In this document: piece by piece, positions 17,408 to 26,457 of the stretch
Layout: every line of letters begins with the position of its first letter
Position numbering within the stretch: the stretch's first letter is position 1
Assembly: GCA_017417215.1 (NCBI GenBank)
Contig: JAFPZP010000066.1
Coordinates: 18,814 to 82,813, forward strand
Direction of reading: 5' to 3'
DNA length: 64,000 bases
DNA from: Candidatus Rifleibacteriota bacterium
Lineage (GTDB): Bacteria; Muiribacteriota; Ozemobacteria; Ozemobacterales; Ozemobacteraceae
The notes under the pieces: model-generated
What the model was told of the DNA's origin: nothing
Databases searched by the model: none
The model's input: only the letters and a program-made list of their open reading frames with translations
Program-made: the position numbers and the translations under genes

Positions 17408-17484
17408 GTCTACCCTTTTGTCATAAAAAGTATAGCGTATGGGCTTTAGCCCTGAAAGCTATACGTTTATGACAATGGGTAGAC
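17408..17484. repeat. R2 palindromic repeat (77 bp), copy 1
   Basis: gtctaccc (17408-17415) and gggtagac (17477-17484) bound an almost continuous palindrome with arms tgtcataaa / tttatgaca and gtatagc / gctatac around gggctttagccc. Further copies lie at 59005-59087 and 61424-61505. There is no T-run, so it is a REP-like element rather than a simple terminator. Confidence 0.88.
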
Positions 17485-17556
17485 AACATAGAGCTGACAG
17501 CGAAGCTTAGCGAGAGCAAGGGTGTAGGGGTTAGAGATAAGGGGATTGGCTTAGGT

Positions 17557-18606
17557 TCATTGTTGAATTAAATCTAATGACAGCGGGGTGCCGGCTGGTG
17601 CATCTTTTGTAAAGGTTTTGCCTAATACTTCAAAGTAATATTTTGGTTTTAAACCATCGCCTGGTCTGATACTGCGAATGTTTTCTTCTGTTATTCTTTC
17701 ACCGGCTTTTACATCTTTTACGATAAACAGCGAACGTCTGAATTTGTAGTTGCTTTGTTCAGATTCAGAAGGACCGAACTTAACTTTACCAATAGCTTTT
17801 TCTGCCGCTCTCACATCTCTTACCATTGAGGCAAATTCATCTGGTTCCATTGAAAAACCGCTATCAGGAGTATTTATTTTTCTACTTAAACAAAGGTGCT
17901 TTTCTATAATGCATCCGCCTAATGCAACAGAGGTAACGGCACCAATAGAGCCTTTTGAATGGTCTGATAGTCCGACAGGCACTTCAAAAAGCTTACTTAA
18001 TTCCTGCATGGTTACAAGATTCATGTCGTCAGTAATAGCCGGGTAAGCACTAGAACACTTTAAAAGAGCCAGTTGGTTGTTCTTTTCAGAATGAACAGAA
18101 TCAACTGCTTCTTTAATTTCTTCTAAAGAAGCCATACCAGTAGACATAATCATAGGTTTGCCTTTTGAAGCAACATATTTAATTAAAGGCAAGTCGATTA
18201 ATTCAAAAGAAGCTATTTTGTAAAACTCAATACCTATGCTTTCAAGGAAATCAACAGCAGTTTTGTCGAAAGGTGTGGAAAAGAAATCTATTCCTATTTT
18301 ATCAGCTTCTGCTTTTAATTCTGCTTGCCATTCCCAGGGAGTAAAGGCTTTTTGGTATAGGGAATGGAGGTTTTCACCTTTCCAGGTTCCTTCTTCAATA
18401 CTGAAATATTTGTTGTGGCAATCTATGGTTATTGTGTCTGCTGTATATGTTTGAATCTTGATGCAGTCAGCATGAGCTTCTTTTGCAGCATGAATTATCT
18501 CTTTGGCATAATTAAGACTGCCAGCATGATTTGCAGACATTTCAGCAATTATATAAGCTGGTAAACCGCTAGCTATTTTCCTGTTTTTGATTGTTATTGA
18601 ATTCAT
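17557..18606 (-). CDS. pseI: Pseudaminic acid synthase (NeuB family)
   Basis: The enzyme condenses phosphoenolpyruvate with 2,4-diacetamido-2,4,6-trideoxy-L-altrose to give pseudaminic acid. The 349-residue product has IIAEMSANHAGSL, FFSTPFDKTAVDFL, KIASFE, MIMSTGMASLEEI, GLSDHSKG and PDSGFSMEPDEF. The last is the PseI-type variant rather than the sialic acid synthase one. A C-terminal SAF/antifreeze-like domain spans about 285-349. The frame continues to a GTG at 18618, but ATG 18606 with AAGTGG in front is preferred. It is divergent from the Maf gene, its likely end user. Confidence 0.9.
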   Translation of the reverse strand: MNSITIKNRKIASGLPAYIIAEMSANHAGSLNYAKEIIHAAKEAHADCIKIQTYTADTITIDCHNKYFSIEEGTWKGENLHSLYQKAFTPWEWQAELKAEADKIGIDFFSTPFDKTAVDFLESIGIEFYKIASFELIDLPLIKYVASKGKPMIMSTGMASLEEIKEAVDSVHSEKNNQLALLKCSSAYPAITDDMNLVTMQELSKLFEVPVGLSDHSKGSIGAVTSVALGGCIIEKHLCLSRKINTPDSGFSMEPDEFASMVRDVRAAEKAIGKVKFGPSESEQSNYKFRRSLFIVKDVKAGERITEENIRSIRPGDGLKPKYYFEVLGKTFTKDAPAGTPLSLDLIQQ

Positions 18607-18702
18607 ATTTTTTACCACTTAGTTTAAGATTATTTTATTTTTATAATAAATTCAACATCTAGAAATGTTATAATAATAAAAATTTTCCCTAGAGAGCTTT
18701 AT

Positions 18703-20625
18703 ATGTCTAATATTTATCAAAATAACCTTAAAGTATTGAAGAAAAGAATGCCTGTTATATATCAGGCTATAAATAACTGTCCTGAATCCGATTGCGAATA
18801 TATTGTTTCTGATGCAAAAAGTGGAGCTAAAACTCTTGCTATAAAGAAAGAGGGCAAAGTTTATCAGGTTCACAGTAAATATGACCCAGTTAAAGAAGCT
18901 GAACAACAGCTTAAAAATGCAAAACTGATTAATCCAAAGGTAATGATGATCATGGGCTTTGGATTGGGCTATCATTTGCGGGCAGCAAGCCAAATATACG
19001 GGAAAAACAATCTATATACATTGGTAATAGAAAAAGACATTAAAGCTTTTAAAACAGCTTTAGAAAACGTTGATATAACAGATTTGCTGGAAAATCCAAA
19101 ATTTGTTTGGGTTGTAGGAATCAGACCAGACGAAGCTTTTGTAGTTTTAAATGAGCTTCTTAAAAAAGTCGGAATTACAATTCAGCTATTCCTTAAAACT
19201 TTGGTAGTATTCGACCACCCTGTAATAACAAGGATTCACGAAAATTACCACCAGCATATACTAAAATGCTTTAAAGATGCTGCTTTCAATATAATATTCA
19301 ACTATGGGAATTGCCCGAAAGATTCAATGATAGGTCTTCAGAGCATAATGGACAACATGTCACTTATCTTAAGAAGCCCTGGAATCAAAGATTTATTTGG
19401 AAAATTCAAGAAAGTTCCTGGTATTCTGGTTTCAACAGGACCATCATTAGATAAAAACATTGAAGACTTAAAGCCTGCATTGGGTAATTGTGTTATGATT
19501 GCAGCAGATTCAGCTTTAAGAACTTTAAACAAGCATAATATTGTTCCACATGCCGCCGTTAGTGTAGAAAGAATCGAACATGTAGCGACAATGTTTAAAG
19601 AGCTTCCTGAAGAATATAAGGCAAAAATATGGCTGGCGGCCTGTCCTGTAATTTTAAAACACTCTTACGATGCTTGGAACGGGCCAAAAGTAATCAGCTA
19701 TCGTAATTTTGCTCACTTTGAGTGGATACAGGTTCCAAAAGGCACCTTAACAACTGGACCTTCATGCTCAAATCTTGGTTTTAAGATTTTGGAAGCAATG
19801 GGCTGTGACCCAATAATTCTCGTTGGTCAGGACTGTTCATTCGCAAGTGTTGAAAAGACTCATGCTGACGGAGCTCCAGAAGTTACCAACCTTCATTTGA
19901 AACAGGAAAATCTATATAAAGTTAAGGGCAATTATTCTGAATTTGTTTATACCAACAAAATTTATGATATGTTCAGAAAAGCTTTTGAAACCGATATGCT
20001 GACCTACAAGGGCACTTGTATAAATGCTACTGAAGGCGGAGCATATATTGAAGGAACTAAGATTTCTACATTAAAAGAAGCTGTTGAAAAGTATTGCACT
20101 AAGCCTGTCGACACATTAGGGATATTCCAAAAAGAATGTAAATACCCCAGCGAAACAGAAATAGCTAATCAATGGAAATCATTAAGAAAAATAATGGTAG
20201 CAACTCGTGAAGAAGTTGAAAAGGTTGTTAATAGCTGTTTGGAAGGCGAACGACGCATAGCTGAATTTGAAGTTCGGTTAGGTCGTGATGGTTTTGAAGA
20301 AATAGACGACTTCTTGAAAAGATTTCCTGACGATGAGTTGAAAGAATTTATGTCTTGGCTTGTAAAAACAAAAGGTCAGATAATAACTAGTGGAAAATAC
20401 TTCAATCTTTATTTGATGCATATTGTTCAGATGGTTATCGTTAAATTCGAGCTTGATATTAACCAGCTCCCATCGCTTTGCGAAGATCCAAAACGTTGTA
20501 ATTTGCAACATATAAAGATTATGAAGAAATGGTTCCAGGAAGTCGGCGGAGTCTGTCAGATTTCTTTGAAAATGCTTGTTGATGCTTTAGCTCAGCTTGA
20601 TGCAGAATTTGGCACAGTTGAATAA
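18703..20625 (+). CDS. Motility accessory factor (Maf), DUF115 glycosyltransferase
   Basis: The 640-residue protein has the MptE-like/DUF115 core near 235-420: GILVSTGPSLDKNIEDL, MIAADSALRTL, AAVSVERIE, TGPSCSNLG and ILVGQDCSF. An N-terminal Rossmann-like segment (MIMGFGLGYHLRAAS) and a helical C-terminal third flank it. Maf proteins transfer pseudaminic or legionaminic acid to flagellin before export. The adjacent divergent pseI and nearby pseC, pseH and pseF supply the donor CMP-sugar. A second, truncated paralog opens this window. Confidence 0.88.
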   Translation: MSNIYQNNLKVLKKRMPVIYQAINNCPESDCEYIVSDAKSGAKTLAIKKEGKVYQVHSKYDPVKEAEQQLKNAKLINPKVMMIMGFGLGYHLRAASQIYGKNNLYTLVIEKDIKAFKTALENVDITDLLENPKFVWVVGIRPDEAFVVLNELLKKVGITIQLFLKTLVVFDHPVITRIHENYHQHILKCFKDAAFNIIFNYGNCPKDSMIGLQSIMDNMSLILRSPGIKDLFGKFKKVPGILVSTGPSLDKNIEDLKPALGNCVMIAADSALRTLNKHNIVPHAAVSVERIEHVATMFKELPEEYKAKIWLAACPVILKHSYDAWNGPKVISYRNFAHFEWIQVPKGTLTTGPSCSNLGFKILEAMGCDPIILVGQDCSFASVEKTHADGAPEVTNLHLKQENLYKVKGNYSEFVYTNKIYDMFRKAFETDMLTYKGTCINATEGGAYIEGTKISTLKEAVEKYCTKPVDTLGIFQKECKYPSETEIANQWKSLRKIMVATREEVEKVVNSCLEGERRIAEFEVRLGRDGFEEIDDFLKRFPDDELKEFMSWLVKTKGQIITSGKYFNLYLMHIVQMVIVKFELDINQLPSLCEDPKRCNLQHIKIMKKWFQEVGGVCQISLKMLVDALAQLDAEFGTVE

Positions 20626-20704
20626 TTAGTAGTTCTGAATTGACTTATTTGGTTTTGATTACTAAAATATAGCCAATTAATTAATAATAGAGGGAAATAG
20701 AGCA

Positions 20705-22228
20705 ATGATTGAACTTAATGGCAGTAATTTAACTATTGAAAAAGTTTTTCGTATTGCAGCAGAAGACGAAAAGGTAAGTGTTTCTCAGGAAGCAATGAAA
20801 CGTGTTAAAGCTTCTAGAGATATTGTTGAAGAAATAATAAACGAAAATCGCGTCGTTTATGGTATTACTACTGGTTTTGGCCATTTGTGCAATACCCGTA
20901 TTGAACGCAAGGACCTTGAAAGACTTCAAACTAATCTTATCAGAAGCCATGCTACAGGAGTAGGCGACCCATATTCAAAAGAAGCTGTTCGTGCTGCTAT
21001 TACAGTTCGTATTAACTCTTTGTTACACGGTGTCAGCGGTGTCAGACCAGAATTAGTTGACGCATTAGTTGCTCTTTTAAATAGCGGTGTAACTCCTTAT
21101 GTTCCACAGCAAGGCTCTGTTGGCTGTTCGGGTGACTTGGCCCCTCTTTCTCATATAATGCTTGTTTTGATGGGCGAAGGCGAAGTATTGGCAGAAGATG
21201 GTCATACAAGACTTCCTGCACTGCCAGAAATAGAAAAAGCTGGCTTAAAACCAATTACTCTTCAAGCTAAAGAAGGTCTTGCCCTTATCAACGGAACAGC
21301 AGTTATGGCTGGTGTTACTTCTCTAGCTTTGTATCGCGCAATGCATATTTCTAAATCTGCCGATATTATTGCTACCATGACTCTTGAAATGTCGAAAGGC
21401 TCAACCAAGCCATTCGATCCTGAATTTATAGCTTTAAGACCATATCCAGGAATGGCTCAGGTCGCACAGAATGTTCTGGCCTGCATTGAAGATTCTGAAA
21501 TAAGAGAAAGTCACGCTGGCTGTTCTAAAGTTCAAGACGCTTACAGCTTAAGATGCATTCCACAGGTTCACGGTGCTACTAGAGAAAACCTCAACCACCT
21601 TGTAGACCAGCTTACAATAGAAATTAACTCTGTTACTGACAACCCAATCATTTTAAGCAAAGATAAAGTAATCTCCGGTGGTCATTTCCACGGTCAGCCA
21701 ATAGCTTATATTGCTGACTTCTTGGGAATAATCATGTCAGAACTTGCTGATATCAGTGAAAGACGTATAGACAGACTTCTGAATCCATTAATCAATGAAA
21801 TGAAACCGTTCTTAACTGTTGACCCCGGTGTTAACTCAGGATTGATGATTATTCAATATACTGCAGCAGCTTTGGTTAGCGAAAATAAAGTGCTTGCTCA
21901 CCCTGCTTCAGTTGATTCTATTCCAACATCTGCCTATCAGGAAGACCACGTCAGCATGGGTAGTATAGCTTCTCGCAAAGCTGGCAAAATCATCGAACAT
22001 ACTGCTCAAGTTCTTGCTATCGAATGGCTCAGCGCTTCCCAAGCCTATGAATTCTTAAGACCACTTAAGATGGGAAAAGGCACTAACGCTGCTTACAACC
22101 TACTTAGAGAAAAGGTTCCCGCTCTTCAAGAAGACCGCATTTTGGCTCCTGATTTAAGAGTCGCTAGAGACCTGCTCTGGAACGACAAGCTCTTCGACTA
22201 CGTCGGACAATTCGTCAAGTTAGTATAA
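20705..22228 (+). CDS. hutH: Histidine ammonia-lyase
   Basis: HutH deaminates L-histidine to urocanate, the first step of histidine use. The 507-residue protein shows NRVVYGITTGFGHLCN with the catalytic Tyr and GSVGCSGDLAPLSH, which forms the MIO cofactor. TDNPI and QEDHVSMGS are also present. The MIO triad reads Cys141-Ser142-Gly143 rather than the common Ala-Ser-Gly; Cys is allowed by the family signature. hutI follows 38 bp downstream; hutU is not in the window. Confidence 0.95.
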   Translation: MIELNGSNLTIEKVFRIAAEDEKVSVSQEAMKRVKASRDIVEEIINENRVVYGITTGFGHLCNTRIERKDLERLQTNLIRSHATGVGDPYSKEAVRAAITVRINSLLHGVSGVRPELVDALVALLNSGVTPYVPQQGSVGCSGDLAPLSHIMLVLMGEGEVLAEDGHTRLPALPEIEKAGLKPITLQAKEGLALINGTAVMAGVTSLALYRAMHISKSADIIATMTLEMSKGSTKPFDPEFIALRPYPGMAQVAQNVLACIEDSEIRESHAGCSKVQDAYSLRCIPQVHGATRENLNHLVDQLTIEINSVTDNPIILSKDKVISGGHFHGQPIAYIADFLGIIMSELADISERRIDRLLNPLINEMKPFLTVDPGVNSGLMIIQYTAAALVSENKVLAHPASVDSIPTSAYQEDHVSMGSIASRKAGKIIEHTAQVLAIEWLSASQAYEFLRPLKMGKGTNAAYNLLREKVPALQEDRILAPDLRVARDLLWNDKLFDYVGQFVKLV

Positions 22229-22266
22229 AACGCTGGCTAAAACCACAAACTTACGAGGCTCACCCA

Positions 22267-23544
22267 ATGACTAAAGAAAACAAAGTTTCTGCTGATTTTA
22301 TTCTTCATAATTTAGATTCTGCTGTTGTTTATCCAAATCCATACAGAGGCAAAGGCACCAAAGTTGGTTGGGAAACAAAAGAACTAAAGCATGCTTCCAT
22401 AGCTTCTAAGAATGGCAAAATAGTCTGGATAGGCAATTCTGCTGATTTAAACGAAAATGTAAAAATTGAATCTGATACATATTTTTATAATGGCGAAGGA
22501 TTATTGGCTGTTCCAGGCTTTGTTGATTCACATACACATTTGTTATATGCAGGAAATCGTGCAGATGAATTTGAGATGCGTGTTCAGGGTAAGACCTACT
22601 TAGAAATCCTGGCGGCCGGTGGTGGAATTCTTAATACCACTAATGCTGTTCGCAATCTATCTGAAGAAGAATTATTCGCAGAAACCTCACATCGTCTTGA
22701 TATGGCCATGGATTCAGGTGTAACCACCATAGAAATAAAAACTGGCTATGGGTTAGACTTGAAGAATGAGCTTAAAATGCTTAGAGTCATTGATATGCTC
22801 AAAGAAGAATACCCATTAAGAATAGTTACAACCTTTATGGGTGCTCATGCTGTTCCGGCAGACAGAGTGAATGATTCAGATTCTTTCGTAGACGAAATCT
22901 GTCAGGAATGGATACCGGCAGTTGCAGAAACCAAATCTGCAGTATTTAACGATGTTTTCACAGAAAAGAAAGCTTTTTCTGTAGAACAGTCTAGAAAAAT
23001 ATTGAATGCAGGCTTGAAATATGGCTTGAAACCTAAGATTCACGCCGATGAAGTAAATGTTCTTGGCGGTGTTGATTTAGCTGTTGAAGTTGGTGCTGTA
23101 AGTGCTGACCACTTGTTGATGACTGGCGACGAAGGCATTAAAAAGCTTGTTGGTAGCGGTGTTATTCCAACTGTTCTTCCTGGTACTTCAACATACTTAA
23201 TGGAAAGCCATCATGCCCCTGCTCGCAAGATGATTGAAGCTGGTCTTCCCGTGGCAATAGCTTCTGACCATAATCCTGGAAGCTGCCAATTCCTAGGTGC
23301 CAACATGATTCAGTCTATGGCTATGCTTCAGCTTAGAATGAGCGCATCAGAAAGCCTGATCGCTGGAACCCTTCACGCTGCTCATGCTGTTGATATGGGT
23401 AACGAAATTGGTGCAATCGAAGTTGGCAGAAATATGGATATAGCCCTCTTTGAACTTGATTCATTCAAGCAGATTGGCTACCACATTGGTCAGAATTATC
23501 TCTACGACCTGATTATTGGTGGAGAGTCTATATATAAGGACTAG
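22267..23544 (+). CDS. hutI: Imidazolonepropionase
   Basis: HutI hydrolyses 4-imidazolone-5-propanoate to N-formimino-L-glutamate, the third step of histidine degradation. The 425-residue amidohydrolase has the metal motif DSHTHLLYAGNRADEFEMR, IKTGYGLDLK, HADEVN and ASDHNPGSC. GAGGCT precedes the ATG. It forms a two-gene unit with hutH. A repeat-rich gap and no obvious terminator follow it. Confidence 0.95.
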   Translation: MTKENKVSADFILHNLDSAVVYPNPYRGKGTKVGWETKELKHASIASKNGKIVWIGNSADLNENVKIESDTYFYNGEGLLAVPGFVDSHTHLLYAGNRADEFEMRVQGKTYLEILAAGGGILNTTNAVRNLSEEELFAETSHRLDMAMDSGVTTIEIKTGYGLDLKNELKMLRVIDMLKEEYPLRIVTTFMGAHAVPADRVNDSDSFVDEICQEWIPAVAETKSAVFNDVFTEKKAFSVEQSRKILNAGLKYGLKPKIHADEVNVLGGVDLAVEVGAVSADHLLMTGDEGIKKLVGSGVIPTVLPGTSTYLMESHHAPARKMIEAGLPVAIASDHNPGSCQFLGANMIQSMAMLQLRMSASESLIAGTLHAAHAVDMGNEIGAIEVGRNMDIALFELDSFKQIGYHIGQNYLYDLIIGGESIYKD

Positions 23545-23850
23545 GGAGAAAAAGAGCAGAGAGCGATAGAGCGGACGAGACTTCGTCTCTTAGAGCTTAG
23601 AGCCAAGCGAAGCTCCCCCATGAACGGTGGGGGAGCTGTCACGTAGTGACTGAGGGGGCTGATTGCGTAGCAATCAGAGGCGTGATAGGTGGTAAGTGGT
23701 TGGTGGTGAGTGGTTGGTGATGGTTGAGCAAGCAGACTGTCCGCTTTTAAAGGAAATGAGAAATGAGAATTTAAAGACCCCTTTCGGCAGCAAAGCTGCC
23801 ACTTCCCCCACCTACGTGGTGGCAGATCTTCTTGATACATCTCCAAAATC
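23545..23850. repeat. Intergenic multi-hairpin repeat block with an R1 fragment
   Basis: No gene is supported. Successive hairpins are agctccccc/gggggagct (23611-23637), gtcac-gta-gtgac (23638-23650) and ctgattgc-gta-gcaatcag (near 23658-23676). A tggttggtgatgg simple repeat (23695-23725), the R1 end fragment gcaagcagactgtccgc (about 23729-23745) and ggcagcaaagctgcc (near 23784) follow. Several loops are gta or similar. Its style resembles R3, but the order of hairpins differs. Confidence 0.7.
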
Positions 23851-24648
23851 ATGAAAAAGTTACAAATATATTTCCTGATATTCGGAATATTTTTTATCAT
23901 CTTTGTTTTTATCATGGCTACATGCCAGGAGTATTTAAAAGACTTAGATAATCTGCCAACAATCGTTGGGATTTGCTTCCTTTTCCTCTTTGTTTTTACA
24001 ATCATATATTTAGAAAAAAGAGATTCACTTCGCAAAAAGGCAATAAAAGAATACTGCGAAAAGAACGGCTTGGAATATCAGGAAACAGTTGATTCTCTGC
24101 TAGAAATAGCTGATTATAAAATACTTCATATGGGTTATGAAGGGAAAAATGAATATCATGCAGTAATGAGCGGTCAACGAGGTGATTTTACCTTTAAGAT
24201 TCTAGACTATAGTTATGTAAAATCATGCGGAGATCATGACGGAGTCTTTAATGTTTCTCTTTGCATTTTGTCAAAAGCTGATTTGCAGTTTCCTGAAATG
24301 ATACTTGATGAAAAAGTACCATTCTTGGCAGGAACTATCGACCAGGCTTTAATGGCTAAAAGCCAAATGAATATTGTTAAACCCTTAGGTGATAGCACTT
24401 TTGAAAACAAGTTTTCCTTGGTAAGCAATGATGGGAAAGCTGTAAGAGAATATTTCAAATCAGGTGTAATCCAGGCTTTTTTGAAACACTATATCAAAGG
24501 CTGTCGCTACGATGCTTGTGATGACACTATAACAATAGCTCATTTAAACTTTTTACAATATAATATTAATCAAAGGCTTGAAATGCTTAAAAAGGGTGTT
24601 GAGCTGATTACAGAAATAGATAGAGCTCGTAAGTCAGTCTTAGGCTAA
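23851..24648 (+). CDS. Membrane-anchored protein of unknown function
   Basis: The 265-residue protein starts with two membrane helices (about 5-22 and 38-55), then a cytoplasmic body that begins with EKRDSLRKKAIKEYCEKNGLEY. Segments such as YHAVMSGQRGDFTFKILDYSY resemble a widespread uncharacterised two-helix family in which a soluble domain follows a short anchor. No catalytic motif is visible. There is no good ribosome site at the ATG, so the start is uncertain. It is followed after 78 bp by aroF. Confidence 0.65.
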   Translation: MKKLQIYFLIFGIFFIIFVFIMATCQEYLKDLDNLPTIVGICFLFLFVFTIIYLEKRDSLRKKAIKEYCEKNGLEYQETVDSLLEIADYKILHMGYEGKNEYHAVMSGQRGDFTFKILDYSYVKSCGDHDGVFNVSLCILSKADLQFPEMILDEKVPFLAGTIDQALMAKSQMNIVKPLGDSTFENKFSLVSNDGKAVREYFKSGVIQAFLKHYIKGCRYDACDDTITIAHLNFLQYNINQRLEMLKKGVELITEIDRARKSVLG

Positions 24649-24726
24649 CTTTAGTAGTTTTAATTGTGGTTGGTTTTTGTTGTTTTTATTGATTATTTAC
24701 CGTTTTTATTAGATAATAATCAAGTT

Positions 24727-25752
24727 ATGATTATTGTATTAAAAACTGATTTAACAGAAGAAAAACTTCATAGAGTTGCAGAAAGAATTGAGTCTGAAGG
24801 CTTTTATACGAGGTCTATTTCTCAATATGGTAAATTACTGCTTTCTGTCGATGGTCCAAACACTGAAAGACTCTTAAAAGAAGTTACTAAGTGGCAGGAT
24901 GTTGAAGAAGTCATAGATGGTCATTTCCCATACTATCTAGCTTCTAGAAAGTGTCATAAATCCAATTCTGTTATAAGAATAGGGAAGGGTGATAATCAGG
25001 TTACATTTGGCGATAAAGAAATCCCTGTTATTGCTGGTCCATGCGCAATAGAAACTGCTGAAACAGCCTTGGCAATAGCTGAAATAGTTAAAGCTGCTGG
25101 GGTTAAAATCTTCAGAGGTATGTTGTTCAAGCCTCGTTCTTCTCCTTATTCTTTTCAGGGAATAGGCAAAGATGGTCTGGAAATACTAGACGAAATAAAG
25201 AAACAAACAGGTCTTTTAGTTGTTACAGAAGTTCGAGAAGCTTGTGAAGCTGATATGGTAGCAGAATATGCAGATATTTTCCAAATTGGCACTCGCAACA
25301 TGAGCAATTTTCAGTTGCTTAAATATGTCGGACAGATGAATAAACCAGTAATTCTTAAAAGGGGCATGGGTTCTAATATTGTTGAGCTTCTTTGTGCTGC
25401 TGAATACATACTCTCTTATGGCAATCCTAATGTAATCTTGTGTGAACGAGGAATTAGAACATTTGAACAGTTCACTCGTTTTGGGCTTGATATTGCCGCT
25501 ATTCCTTCTGTTAAAGAGCTTTCTCATTTGCCTATAATAATCGACCCAAGTCATGCTTCTGGGAAAAGCAGTCTTGTTTCTTCTCTAACTATGGCAGGTA
25601 TAGCTGCTGGAGCAGATGGAGTCATTCTTGAAGTTCACGACAATCCCGAAAAAGCTTTTTCTGACGGGACAGAATCTATTACACCATCACAGCTTAAAGA
25701 TTTGATTAAATCAGGTAAAAAAGTTGCTTCCGCGATTGGCAGAGAACTATAA
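24727..25752 (+). CDS. aroF: 3-deoxy-7-phosphoheptulonate (DAHP) synthase
   Basis: The enzyme joins phosphoenolpyruvate and erythrose 4-phosphate at the start of the shikimate pathway. From ATG 24727 the protein has 341 residues; an upstream TTG at 24664 adds only a hydrophobic lead without family support. A small N-terminal regulatory ferredoxin-like domain (MIIVLKTDLTEEKL) precedes the barrel with GPCAIE, FRGMLFKPRSSPYSFQGIG, QIGTRNMSN, ILKRGM, LCERGIRTFE and DPSHASGK. This is the Bacillus/Thermotoga-type KDO8P-like DAHP synthase. Its stop overlaps the start of pseF (TAATG). Confidence 0.92.
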   Translation: MIIVLKTDLTEEKLHRVAERIESEGFYTRSISQYGKLLLSVDGPNTERLLKEVTKWQDVEEVIDGHFPYYLASRKCHKSNSVIRIGKGDNQVTFGDKEIPVIAGPCAIETAETALAIAEIVKAAGVKIFRGMLFKPRSSPYSFQGIGKDGLEILDEIKKQTGLLVVTEVREACEADMVAEYADIFQIGTRNMSNFQLLKYVGQMNKPVILKRGMGSNIVELLCAAEYILSYGNPNVILCERGIRTFEQFTRFGLDIAAIPSVKELSHLPIIIDPSHASGKSSLVSSLTMAGIAAGADGVILEVHDNPEKAFSDGTESITPSQLKDLIKSGKKVASAIGREL

Positions 25753-26432
25753 TGAAAAATCTGGCATTAATAACAGCTCGCGGTGGTTCTAAGCGTATTC
25801 CCAGAAAGAATATTCGTGATTTCTTAGGAAAACCTATAATTGCTTATTCCATTGAAGCAGCTTTAAAAAGAGGTGTTTTTAATGAAGTAATGGTTTCTAC
25901 CGATGATGATGAAATAGCTGAAATAGCAAAGAAATACGGAGCGGTTGTTCCTTTTAAAAGAAGTGCTGAAACCTCTAACGATACCGCAACAACTACAGAT
26001 GTAATCATAGAAGTATTTAATGAATATAAAAAACGAGGTTTTAACTTCGATTATGCTTGTTGTATTTACCCGACAGCACCTTTTATAAAGCCTGAAAACT
26101 TGAAATCTGGTTTTGAAATAATGCTTAAAGATAATACTGATGCCGCTATCCCAGTGGTGAAGTATTCTTATCCTATTCAGCGAGCATTAGAAATTGGAGC
26201 AGATAACAGACTGGCTATGGTCTGGCCGGAACACTCAAGAACCCGCTCTCAGGATTTAGTTCCCAGATACCATGATGCAGGGCAGTTCTACTGGTTCAAG
26301 GTTTCAGCAGTAAAACCAGATATGGAATTGCTCAAAATGAAAGCTAGTCCTATTGTTATTCCTGAAACTCAGGTTCAGGATATTGATACTGAAGAAGACT
26401 GGGCAATAGCTGAAATAAAATACCGTTTATAA
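25752..26432 (+). CDS. pseF: CMP-pseudaminic acid (acylneuraminate) cytidylyltransferase
   Basis: The enzyme activates nonulosonic acid with CTP to give the CMP-sugar used by Maf. The 226-residue protein has the CTP-binding opening ALITARGGSKRIPRKNIRDF, VSTDDDEIAEIAKKYGA, IYPTAPF, and PRYHDAGQFYWF, a PseF-type feature, plus QDIDTEEDW. The start codon overlaps the aroF stop by one base, implying translational coupling. PseF is chosen over NeuA because the other nonulosonate genes here are Pse-type. Confidence 0.88.
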   Translation: MKNLALITARGGSKRIPRKNIRDFLGKPIIAYSIEAALKRGVFNEVMVSTDDDEIAEIAKKYGAVVPFKRSAETSNDTATTTDVIIEVFNEYKKRGFNFDYACCIYPTAPFIKPENLKSGFEIMLKDNTDAAIPVVKYSYPIQRALEIGADNRLAMVWPEHSRTRSQDLVPRYHDAGQFYWFKVSAVKPDMELLKMKASPIVIPETQVQDIDTEEDWAIAEIKYRL

Positions 26433-26457
26433 TTACTAGAAATCGTCTAGGGGTTCT

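Noticed and set aside
23541..24035. Minus-strand ORF of 164 codons
   Set aside because: It crosses the hutI end, a hairpin repeat block and the start of the membrane-protein gene; composition is that of repeats and no family pattern is seen.
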